Under the pieces are notes generated by a model. The model ran no database searches. It was not told the DNA's origin and saw only the letters and a list, made by a program, of their open reading frames with translations. The translations under genes and the position numbers were made by a program. A stretch of 64,000 bases of DNA from positions 37,461,453 to 37,525,452 of the forward strand of contig JAOANR010000014.1 of the NCBI GenBank assembly GCA_030278955.1, in the 5' to 3' direction. This DNA comes from Hygrophila difformis (Eukaryota; Streptophyta; Magnoliopsida; Lamiales; Acanthaceae). This document shows, one piece after another, positions 44,039 through 55,420 of the stretch (position 1 is the first letter of the stretch; the number at the start of each line of letters is the position of its first letter).

Positions 44039-45686
44039 GGAAAAGAAGAAGGAAAGACGAATCCTAGTATGCCCTAGTTCCTTTTTATGCCCTAGTATTG
44101 GCATTATGTGAGGGATTTCCTCTTTTGCATGCAGGTTTGCACTAACTGCATAGGAATCCCTTAAAATTATTGTACTTTACCGCTTTCCACAAAATTGAAC
44201 TCATGATTGAGATCTGCAACAATCTTCATTTGCTTCCTTTGAAAAGATGTCTGATAGTCCAAGATGAATAAGTGACTGTCAGGCCAAAAATATGTTGTTG
44301 ACACACTCCGTGTGTCAGCAGTGCCTCTTTACTGCTTTAAATTAAATAACCAGCAAAAATATGCATAAACCCGCTCTAAATTCACATGTTGAATTTAGGC
44401 TTGTGATTAAATTTTCAGACTTTTAAATTGGGATAATATAATTGAGAACATGCATGAAATGAATTCCTAAGATTTTGAGCTATAAAAATTTAATGATGCG
44501 ATCAGCTTATTGGGTAATAAATCTGCATGTTAGAGATCTCGATTGAATAAATTGTTAGAATTAAGCTCTGATTAAATTTGAGAATATTGTATGACATGAA
44601 TCAATCCAACCTTGTGAGATTTGAGCCATGAGTCACTTTTACTCATTCATTTTCTTTGATGTGTGAATCATTTTGATTGAATGAAACTAGAACTTGTGAT
44701 TGGGACCGATTCAAGATCATGCCATATTCCAAAAATCGAGCATATGATCGAGGCACCTAGAAAAACCCAAATTTTTGGCCTTCGTTTGAATTCCAAACCA
44801 AAAACATGTTCCTTTAGGATTAACCAATTTGAGCCTTAAGCCTAATTTTTCTTTGAAACCCTCTATATTTTTTCCTAGCCTACAAAAAGACCAAAATATT
44901 CAAACCCAAGTGTGCAAGAATAAATTTTATCAAGGCATTAAAATTATGATCATCAATTTCGTCAAATTGGTATTCAATAAACCGATTCAAAAAAAAAAAA
45001 AAAAGAAAAGTTGAACTCCATTCAACATCAATAAATTGCAAATGACAAGCAAATTAGACTTAGTCTAATGTCATGCAATAGGAAAGAAAAGCAAAAAGAA
45101 AGAAATAATGATGATCATAAATTTTTAACAAATGCCATGTTAAGATAATATTAGTTCTTGTCACTTCTTAGCCCAATAATTCCCTTTCCTACCTAATGAT
45201 ACAACCGTATGCCCCATTACAACCCATAAATAAGACCTCATGATCTCGATTTGAGGAAATGAGCCGGTGGCGAGTTGGTCTGATTGCAAGCTTATGGGAT
45301 AATTTAATCAAAATTGATTTTGAGCGTTCATTGATTAAACCCCAATTGAGAGTGAGTGAATTTTCCGATTCTCTTATATGTGAGGTTTTGTTTCACGAAT
45401 TATGTTATGTTCATGTCATCCCTTAATTCTCATTTTTAATCTTTGCATCTTTCAAACATGATATTCATGAAGGGTTGATAATAATGTTTGATTTGTAGGC
45501 CCGATGTAGTGAGCAAGTATCATTTCATTAAACACTGCAATCAAGGGAATTTAATACTTGAAGTTTTTGATTGTCTTATCCCAATCTAAAAAGAATGTGA
45601 TTTATGAAGCCACGAAAATGGATTGAATATGTAGAGTCCGTGTTCTTAGGAACATTGACTCTGACTGCTCGGGGACGATCATTATT
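44039..45686 (+). other. Retrotransposon 3' non-coding region
   Basis: AT-rich, no gene. A short A-run lies at 44,992-45,004. It leads to the polypurine tract. Confidence 0.6.
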
Positions 45687-45700
45687 AAATGTGAGGATGT
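45687..45700 (+). other. Polypurine tract at the 3' LTR
   Basis: AAATGTGAGGATGT immediately precedes the 3' LTR start TGATAATGG. It is purine-rich but not pure, and lacks the hairpin seen at the two internal copies. Confidence 0.65.
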
Positions 45701-48700
45701 TGATAATGGCCAGAAAAGACCATTATTTTCAATCCATTTCCGTGTCTAAACGGGCATTTGATCGCTTTCCGGCCTTATATTAAATAAGAAAGCAGTAGAA
45801 TTGGACTGATTTATGCATAATTGTAAAAATGTTGAGCTGGTATGAAAAATGCATAAATATGTAATTTTATTACACATTTATGATTAGAAAAATCCAAAAA
45901 CATGAGAAAAAGAAAAGGAAACAAAAAGATGGGAAAAGAAATGAAAAACCCACAAAAAGTCGATTTTTCAGGATATTACGACGCTAAACGCAACTACGGC
46001 GCTAAACATGGATAGCGCCGTAGCTTGGTCTAGCGCCGTAGGAGGTAATCAAAGCAGCAGTCTGAAGAGGAGCGGACAGCGCTAAACATGGATAGCGCCG
46101 TAATCAAGCATAGCGCCGTAGAAGAAGGATAGCGCCGTAGGCTGTCCATTCAGAAGCAAGAGTGTCTTTGGGATGGAAGACTACGACGCTACACCTATAG
46201 CGCCGTAGCAAGGATAGCGCCGTAAGTCACCTATAGCGTCGTAAGCCTTGCCAGAATTCAAATTTCAAGGCCTGGGGGCCCATGGGCCTAGGGTTTCCCA
46301 CCTATAAATAGAGGTGTTGACTCCCTGGTCTTGTCACTTCACCACATTCTCAAACTTGAAGACAAGAGGCTGTTCTTGAGAGTAGTGTAGGTTAGTTAGA
46401 TTAGTTAGTTTATTTTCTTGTATTATTTAATTTCTGCACATAGATTAGTTTAAATAATGCATAGATTAGTGTTACTGTTATGCTTTCAGTTAGGTTAGCC
46501 ATTGTTTTCTCCCTTTACAGTTTTATTAAACCTTTATTTAGGTTTGAAATACCCAAATGATGGGTATTGTCAAACCATTTTATGAAAAATGGGAAGTTAA
46601 TCTTTGAAAGTATCCCAAAATCATGAAATGGACATGAGTCCATGGATTCTATGCTTTGCTTTTGATTTCATGACCATTTGGTCATTTTATTCTTACTGTT
46701 CATGTGGGTTTTCTGTTTTCTTTTCATTTTTTTTGGGATTCATGCATGAATGTTGGTTGACAACCCTCATTTGGGTTTGTGGTTCATGAGTGTGTAGTTT
46801 AGTATAGTTTTATTTACTGTTTTGCAATTCTTGCATTTTACTTTCGCTGTTCTTAGCTTGTTATCTCATTTTAATGCATTTGTGAACCATGAATTCGAAA
46901 ATAGGGCTTGCAATCGCAGAGATTGCATTACCCGAACAACAACATGCTTCTGGGCTAGCTACGACGCTAACCGCCCTACGGCACTATCCTTAGATAGCGT
47001 CGTAGGTGAGGTATAGCGCCGTAGTTGCCCAGAACTTAAACAAAATATTGCCTTACGGCACTAAACCAACGGCGCTGTCCTCAGATAGCGTCGTAATTTC
47101 TGTTCAGCGCCGTAGGTCCCCAAATTTCTCTATCTCTCAGAACCCACCTACGGCACTATCCTTACAACGCTATCCTAGGATAGCGCCGTCATTTAATGTT
47201 CAGTGCCGTAGTATCCCTTCTTTTTTTAAAAACTTCTAAATTTCTCAAACCACCTACGACGCTACACCTACGACGCTACACCTACGACGCTATACTAGTA
47301 TAGCGCCGTAGTAGTGTATAGCGCCGTAATTACCCCTTTAATCCAAAACTTATTCTCTCTCTTGCACCAACCCATGACGACGCTACCCTCACGGCGCTAC
47401 CCTAGGATAGCACCGTCACATCTGTCTAGCGTCGTTATCAGCATCTTTATGCAGATTTTCCATTCTCCATTTTTCATCAAAATTTTCTATAAACAAAAAT
47501 CATGATGTCTTAAACAGATAATCCGGACTGTAATTAATTATGGTAGGAGGGATTATTTAAGCCATCAATTATGGATTGATTCCATAACCTTGCATGAGAA
47601 ACCAATGTCTCTCATGCAAGTTGCTCTCTTTATTCCATTTTATTCTGTCTTTTGCGTATTATGTGTAACAATTAGTAAAGAATACATCAGACTAATGTTG
47701 GCGGGTATTCCCTCACGGATAACTAGCTCGTAATCTGGGTGTTGGTTGCTAAGTGTTATTTTGCATGGTCTGGATGGCTGTCAGTGGAAGCCTTGGCGGT
47801 TCGCCCATCCGGGGTTATAATAGCTGCTCGGCTGACTCCCATCCAGATACAGTTTTATTTTATGTATCTTGATTTCCAACCCAAATTCCAATCTGCAATA
47901 AAACTCTGCTAATGTCTGTCAACATTAGCTGAGAGGTACCGCAGAGAGGAAGCATGTAGGTTTTTATCCGAATTCACAGACAGTGAAGGCCCAACTGGCA
48001 CTGACACTGCCATTACAGGACCTAAGCTGCCTAAATTCGCTCCATCCGAGTGATTGGGAAATTGGACAGTAGATGTTTACAGTCCACCCAATTATTCTGC
48101 CATTACTTTGGTCTCCTGACCACTTCATATATGTGTTTCACCTTCTGTCTAGACCCGCATCTATATTTTGGGTCAATTAATTTTACACTTCCCTATATCC
48201 TTATGCATGATAATATTATGTACTATTGTGGTCTGTAATTATTTTGGGATCCTTCCCTTGGACAATAGAAATCTAGATCTTAAACAGATATTACATATTA
48301 AATTTCCAATAAAAATTCCTTTATAAAATCCGGATCTGAGTAAGGGATAAATTCTTCAGTTATGACTAATTCATATTCTATCAGGGTTGATTTTGGGAAA
48401 TTAGAAGCAGAGTCAGCGATTAGGTCTCATCTAGACTGAAAGGATCTGTGTTTTAACTGAGAGTCTAGTACCTGTTTAGGGAATGATTTTCAAATCTTTT
48501 ATTTTCCAAAATTGTTGTTTGTTAGGAATCTAAGATTAAATATTACACCGAGATGGGGTCCACTTGGGCTCAAATACAGTGTAGTAAATAATTTTAGAGG
48601 AACATCATCCAGGCCTTGGTTATTTTCTAAGATAAGGTTGAGTTTCTTTCAACTGCTATCCTCCTCTGCCAAATCCTATCTTTGAGTCCTGAGTGAGTGC

Positions 48701-50128
48701 ATCCGGAACAAACTAATTTATTAGTTCGTTTCATTAGTTTGTATCTCATAATCACCCGGAAGGAAGTGAACACACAAGTGGTTCACCAAGAGCCGGGAAT
48801 TCTTGATCCATACCCCTTCATCCTGATGGGGAGCTGTCTTTTACTACCAGGGTCAGACCTTCAAAACCTCCGAGTGATAGGTTTTAAATGCTTTCTTTAA
48901 CGCTTTCCTTTACCGCTTTCTTTTAACTGCTTTCTCTAGAGGTCACTCGGTTGTAATGAGAGTTGCGTAACTGCTACTAGGATTGATAGTTAAGGGATAG
49001 TTAAGGGCTTAATTAGAATCTTTGGGTGTGACATGGGGGAGTGATAGTAGTACTTGGCATTTCAATAAATGGTTTGCCAGGTGTTGCTTGTCCACCACAG
49101 ATGAAGTAACATACCCAGGCCAGGGCAGTTACAAATCGGTGGTATCTTAGAATCTGCGGTCTTAAGAACATGTAAACTCACACTGTAAGTACCTGTCTGT
49201 AAAGGGAAAGCAGTATTGAGAGCATGAGAATTAGCTATCTGATAGGAGTATCCCAAACAAAGATCTGTGTATAAAAATGGAAGTTTAATACAGCCTTATC
49301 TAAATCTTGTCCAATTTTCATTCTTTTCTTCCTGTCCCTTCTGTCTACATTATGATTCAGCTTCACAGCTGGCATAATGTAAATTTTCACTGCTTCCATA
49401 GGTGGTATTTATCGCATTCTTAGAGTAATCTAACCTGCTTTCTAGAATAAATTTATTTGCTTTGTAGAATAAATTTAAACGCTTTCATAGTTTAGTTTAA
49501 ATTCATGTCAGTAGTTGTTAGTCACTTTTCAAACCATTTGGAGCAATACGAATGGAAAATCTAGTAAAACGACGTGGGCCCTGCTTCTATCGCACATCCT
49601 CCAGTGAACGATCCGGTCTTACTATAAATTACTGCAATTTTTGACACCGTGCGCTTTCGGGCCACAGTTTCTTAACACGAGTAATAAAAACGTGACAACC
49701 TATAAATATACCCCTAATCGCAACTCCGCCATCATAAATTGGTTTCATTAAATAAAATTGAAAACCAGGGTTATTGTTTTTCAGAAAATACTCATATAAT
49801 GGGAAATGTGTTAAAAGTTTCATGGCAAAGGATCTTCATGACACGAAATTATGATAAATTTCATGATGCTTATGGCCGGGGACCTTCAGTGTGACAGACT
49901 GAAGGCCAAGATTACACTATTTATCCCGGCTGTACCGTGAAAGTTGTCAAAAGTTTCATGCCAGGGAGGTCCACAGCGCCGTTTGAAATCAAAGTTTCCC
50001 ACATGAGTAATAAAAATTGAAATATATCCTTAAACCCCTTTCCCATGAATCATAACTCTTTTCATTTAATAAATTTAACCTGGGATATTTTAGAAAATAC
50101 TCGTGTGCGGAAATTGTCAAAAGTTCCA
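45701..50128 (+). repeat. 3' LTR (4,428 bp)
   Basis: Nearly identical to the 5' LTR. The main differences are a ~107-bp deletion near 47,478, an added repeat unit of ~17 bp in motif block 1 (near 46,100), and ~16 bp in block 2 (near 47,275). It ends TTCCA before the target duplication. Confidence 0.95.
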
Positions 50129-50179
50129 GGCAGTGAAGCGCCGGTGCTTCTACCACCCTCCGGCAGGGATCCCGATCGG

Positions 50180-51397
50180 GTTAGGCATACTATTTTTCTT
50201 TAATTTTTAAATTTTTGTTATACCGTTTGCTAATTAAACTTAATTGTGTGCATTTTGCTGAATTATTATTTGTATGGATCATTATGTTGATAATGTTGGC
50301 TTAGCTTTTCATGTTCGATCACGATTATTTTGATCATTGTTAGTTTAGCACTGAATTAATTATCCAGTAATTTGGATTTTGTGGTAATTTTTGTTAGTAT
50401 TGTTATGCGTGCTGGTAATGTTGGATTAGTTTTTTATGTTTGATCATGATATTCTGATTAATTGATCATTGCTAGTTTAGAACTGAATCAATTATCCAGT
50501 CATTAGGATACACTCGGCAATATTTCTTAGGACAGTGATAGTGTTGATAATGTTGGATTAGTTTTTTATGTTTGATCACGAAATTTTGATTAATTGATCA
50601 TTGTTAGGAGCATAACTGAATTAATTATCCAGTAGTTGGGATTTGACACGGTGAATCGGTGAAATGTTTAGGTCGCAGATCAACGGTTCAAATTAAAAGT
50701 CTTATTAAAATTAAATTTATATTAATATTATAATATTAAAAGTAAGTATATTTTATCAATTTATAGTAATATTATAATATTAAAAGTAAGTATATTTTAT
50801 CATTTTATATTAATATTATAATATTAAAAGTAAGTATATTTTATCAATTTATATTAATATTATAATATTAAAGACATTACTATAATATTATTAAAGTTAA
50901 AATTATTATATTAAATTTAATTTGATACTATAAAATATTTATGAAAAAATTTAATTTGATACTATTTAGCTACTTTATTATAATATTAAACTAAAATCGA
51001 TACAAATTTATTATAATATTAAATCGATTCAAATTTAATTTGATAATAATTTGATACTAAAATTATTATATTAATTGTCCATATTATAATATTAAAGACA
51101 TTACTATCAAATTATATTAAATTTAATTTGATACTATAAAATATTTAGCTACTTTATTTTGATATTATGAAAAAATATTATACTATTATTTTAATAATAT
51201 AATATTTTTATATTATAATTTTATCAATTAAAAAATTTATGACAAGATTAAATAACACTAATGTAACTCTAAAAATATTCATATTCCATGTAACATTGCG
51301 ATATTATCACTAAGTACGTCATCTAATTAATTGAGATATTACTTATTGTCTGTAATGAGTGTTTAATGGGAGGATCAATCCTTTTTATAAATAATAG
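50180..51397. repeat. First intron of the Ulp1-like gene, with tandem repeats
   Basis: Three copies of a ~115-bp unit (GATAATGTTGGATTAG ... GAATTAATTATCCAGT) start at about 50,282, 50,399 and 50,528. A ~46-bp AT unit (AGTAAGTATATTTTATCA) is repeated between 50,705 and 50,873. The rest is AT-rich. Confidence 0.65.
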
Positions 51398-54300
51398 GGA
51401 GATTGGTGGTACGTGAGAGGGGACTGCCAGGGGTCTTCCCCTCACTTGGGCACCTACACGCGTCAGAAGACGCTGGTGCCGGAGATTGAGGGCGTACTTA
51501 GAGAGGCGGACCCTGATGGTTTAGAGGAGCTCCGCCGATCATGCTTCGGGCATCTGTTTCGACCGAGGTGGCATCGTGGGACCATCTCAGGGCTTGCCCT
51601 GAACGAGCTTTTGGCTCGGGAGGTAGTATTTCACCCTATCCCGAAGGCGACGAAGGCGGTGGACTGGTATATGGGGAGCGACGATGAGGTTTGGTTTAGG
51701 GTGGGCGGCCGATTCATACGGTACGGTAGAGAGCAGCACGCTATCATGACAGGGCTCCGATTTACTCCGACTACAGATTTTCAGCTTTTTAGTCGGGACC
51801 CTTTACCGACAGATAGTGCTGGGGCTAGGTACGCTCGGTTTTTTAGGGACCTTACGACTAATCAGTGCCGGGATAAATTTGCCAAGGAGGGGGCGTTCAG
51901 GGATAGGCCCGGCGATGCCCTGAAGGTCGCGAGAGTGATGGCCGCCTTCCACATGATACTAGGGATCGATCCACAGGCACGCCGTCCTGATCCATGGTTG
52001 TGGCGACTCGTGGAGGACACCGAGGCGTGGGAGACCTTTCCGTGGGGTCTCTTGTCATGGCAGATCATGCGTGCGAGCATCAGGCAGTACCCGAGGCTTA
52101 GGCTCAAGCACCGTGGCTCAGCGCATCTTTACGGCCCCAGCTACGCTCTTTGGGTAAGCTAACAACTTTTGCAAATATTGTATATTTTCGTATAGAGTTG
52201 GTCACACTGTTATTATATTGATGCATTAAAATTTATAATGTGTCAGGTGTGGGAAGTTGAGTCGATACCACAGCTGCATACGTGGACGCGGGTGAAGTTC
52301 ATATCTGACCCGGAGGCACAACGACCACGGATGACGAGGTGGGAGTTCGACGCAAAATGTTCGCAGCAGTCATGGGGCCAGGCGTTCGATTATGAGGTTA
52401 GTATGAGTAACTATGTTTACACCTCGCTCCTTTTTATAAATTTTGTATTAATTCCCTGCACTTAAAGGATAATTGTCTATCGAATTTTAGACTCACCCCA
52501 CGTTCACTGCAGGATATTCACATTGTTGAGACTATGCCAGCGACCGACCTGGAGAGGCGCGAGCCTTATATGGCCGATGTGGATGCCCCTATCCCACCGG
52601 GGCTGGTATGGATCCCGTTCCTCCGGCGCAAGCGTGCATCAGCTGGGGGCGATGGCGGGAAGAGCCGGCGGAAGAAGAAGAAGAGCGGCGACGGGGGGCG
52701 ACGTGGACGGGGCCGCGAGACATCACCGCCAGACGGGTCTGAGAGCAGTGGATCCGACTCAGACGGGGGTTCTGGGCAGCACGGTGGGGCCGGTGGGGAG
52801 CCACAGGGGCGTATACCTTCACCCCGGCCGCAGCGGGATATACCTTCACCCCGTCCGCAGGAGGGTATTGATGCCCAGCCTCCACCCCCATCCGCGAGCG
52901 TACCTCCTGGTGCTGTCAGTCGGGATGACCAGACGTTGTTGACCGCGATCGCTGATATGGTCGCTCAGACAGAGCGGCGCTTGTTGGATGAGCAGGCGCG
53001 GCGGCAGGCAGAGTATGAGAAGAGGTTGCTTACCCTTTTCCACCAGGCGGTGGACGCCATCCGCAAGGAGCAGCAGCGTTCTGTGGCCGCCATGCGCGGA
53101 GAGGTACAGCGGTCGGTGAACTTATTCATGCAGAAGTTCACCCGTGTTCGCACCGATGCTGCCCCGTCTTCGACCGACCCGCCTGTCGGTGCGCCTACCA
53201 CTAGACTGCAGCCCTCCGCGGATAGGGTGGTTTTTGAGGGCCAGCAGGCTGGACCAGCCGCCGGAGGAGCAGCGACCGATGATGCCCGAGTTGAAGAGGT
53301 GGCAGCGGTCCAGCCCACAGTCGAGTGTGTGTCGTCTGAGTCGCGGGATGTGAGCGATTCACCGTCACGTCACGAGGCTGAGCCACACACGCCGCATACC
53401 AGTGGCGGTCCAGCTCACACGCCGATACCACAGTCAGGTATGTCTTTGATTCTGTATTGTAATGTTTGCACGGTCCTTTATTATTACTATATTTCTCGAT
53501 CACGATTTTACCCGCCGTACTGCGCTTACATACATTTTGATGCGCTGAAATGTGCAGGCGATCCTTCAGCCAGTTCGCCGACACGGAGTGGCGAGCCAGT
53601 TCCCACCTGTGCCCCACAACCAGGTATTAGTATGAATTTTGGGTTGCAATATTTTGTCCGGTTGTTGCAAATGATATTTTTTGCACCTCGTTTACTAATC
53701 CGCTGCATTACTCTTACCTACATTTCGACCGCTAAAACTGTGCAGGTATGCCTTCAAACAGTTCACCTAGAGGGGGTGGAACGGCAGGACCGAGTACGCA
53801 TGTGCAGCCTGATGACATAGGTACGTGAACTAATTTCTCTATCACCAAAATGAATTGTTTTTAATTAGTTGTCGTTATAGTGGCTTATAAGTAGTTGACT
53901 TGTTTTACCTCTTTTGCAGCCACACCTGTGCCTACCACTGGACCCCGGCTGTACCCACTCGGTCCCGACAGCATTGTGACCATCCGCCCCACTGGTTCCG
54001 TGGACTCCGTTCAGTTTCGTAAGGGACGCCGTGGGCGCTTATCCCATAGATTGCTGAGCCCTTACCTACCATTGGAGCGTAGGCGCGGTCATGCGGATCA
54101 CGCGAGATTTAAGGCATATCGTGACGACAAGGAAGCTGCCCCGTAAGTGTTTATGACAAAATTATTTACATTCATTCACCGCATTACGTGTCTAATAGCT
54201 GCCCTTTTGTATAGTGTGAACATCGGCTGGTGGCATCTAGTAGGGCCCTCCTTTTTTGAGACCTGGTGTGACATCTTTAAATTCCTCGAGTCCGATGTAA

Positions 54301-55420
54301 GTCAATCTACATTTTTCATTTAGCTACATAAAAGTGACACCATGCTCCAAAACACATATTGACATTCCTGTTTCAGCACATCGATGCGAATCTCGGCATT
54401 CTCCAATTTTCACCCGGCTGGCTGGGAGTAGTGCCCCGTAAGGATTACAAGTACGCCATCATGGACGTCGCCTTTCTGGTTGGTCTAGCTATCCCCAACT
54501 AGTAAGAATAATTTTTTGTATTGTTGCAAATTGATTATATAAGTTCATATTTCAATTTATTCCAATAGGACACACTGATACGCGAGTGTTGGGATGGCCT
54601 TCGGTCCCAGATGACCGACTCGCATACTGCATTCTTCAAGTTGTACGTTACGGGGGCAGCTCCTAGTTGGGGGTCCACGGCAGACTGGTCAGAGTTAGAT
54701 GAGGTTTGTGGAATTACATCTTAATCGCATAATTTTAATAATTAGATTACCGACACTCTAATGATCATGTTTTTTGCTACGTACAGATTATCTGCCCATA
54801 CAACCCAGGGGGTCACTGGGCTATCGTACGGCTGCGACTCGAGGCGCAGACGATTGTTCTACACGATAGCCTCGTCCCAGACCAAGATTTGAAACCAGAT
54901 GTAGCCAGGGACCGATCGCAGAAGATGTGGGTGTTGCGGAAGTTATTGCCGGAGATGCTGTCTCGCACTGGCTACTATGATCGTCGTAGCGGCGCTGTTT
55001 GCTCCCCCACCTGGGATTTCAAGTTCGCTCGCAAGGAGGCAGTCATCGAGCAGACCGACAGCATCTCATGCGGCCCGATTGCACTGTTCACTGCAGCCTG
55101 TATCGTACGTGGCCGTTTCCCGGGAGATTATCCAGATGCTTGGGCCATGCGGCAGAGCCAGCCTTTCGATGTGTGGCGCTTTAGTGCAGACCCGGACCAG
55201 GGCCCCACACGCACCACGGCTTGCGCACCCCCTGGCGGGGGTTTGTTTGATGTTGTATCGGAGCCTTAGGTGTTTTTTAGATATTTTGTGCACTTTTCAC
55301 GCATTATTATTTGGAGATATTTTGTGCGGATGTACAGTTCACGTTTCAAGTATTTTATGCACCACATATATTATTGCCAGACAATTCACGTATTAATTTT
55401 CAGTCATCGCCCTCTTAATA

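Larger units (their letters stand above)
30723..50128 (+). mobile_element. Athila-like Ty3 LTR retrotransposon, 19.4 kb
   Basis: LTRs are at 30723-35226 and 45701-50128, with a 5-bp target duplication GGCAG at 30718-30722 and 50129-50133. The primer site TGGCGCCGTTGCCGGGGA complements the 3' end of tRNA-Asp, as in the Athila lineage. The order is gag, protease, reverse transcriptase, RNase H, integrase, an LTR-like promoter segment, an F-box ORF and the 3' LTR. The gag-pol frame is broken by at least four frameshifts and several stops. The LTRs differ at about 20 positions over the 2.6-kb 3' part that I compared by eye. The insertion is therefore young, but the coding region is not functional. 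Confidence 0.93.
30571..55269 (+). pseudogene. MULE-borne DUF1985-Ulp1 (C48) cysteine protease gene, split by a retrotransposon
   Basis: Deduced exons: 30571-30722 continued at 50134-50179, then 51398-52153, 52247-52396, 52513-53437, 53558-53623, 53746-53820, 53920-54142, 54215-54296, 54377-54478 (donor uncertain), 54569-54703 and 54787-55269. With the retrotransposon removed, all phases agree and give ~1,064 codons. Exon 2 has a DUF1985-type domain (WFRVGGRFIRYGREQHAIMT). Exon 4 is low-complexity, with Lys/Arg, Gly and Pro tracts and a coiled-coil-like Glu/Arg stretch. The last exon is a Ulp1-like peptidase with His in GGHWAIV, Asp in VLHDSL, and Gln and Cys in QTDSISCGP, so the catalytic set is present. 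Ulp1 proteases process SUMO-type proteins; the role of transposon copies is unknown. The insertion in exon 1 should abolish the normal transcript. Confidence 0.8.

Noticed and set aside
52523..52942. Overlapping alternative frame in exon 4 of the Ulp1-like gene
   Set aside because: GC-rich shadow frame; intron phases and the downstream peptidase support the other frame.
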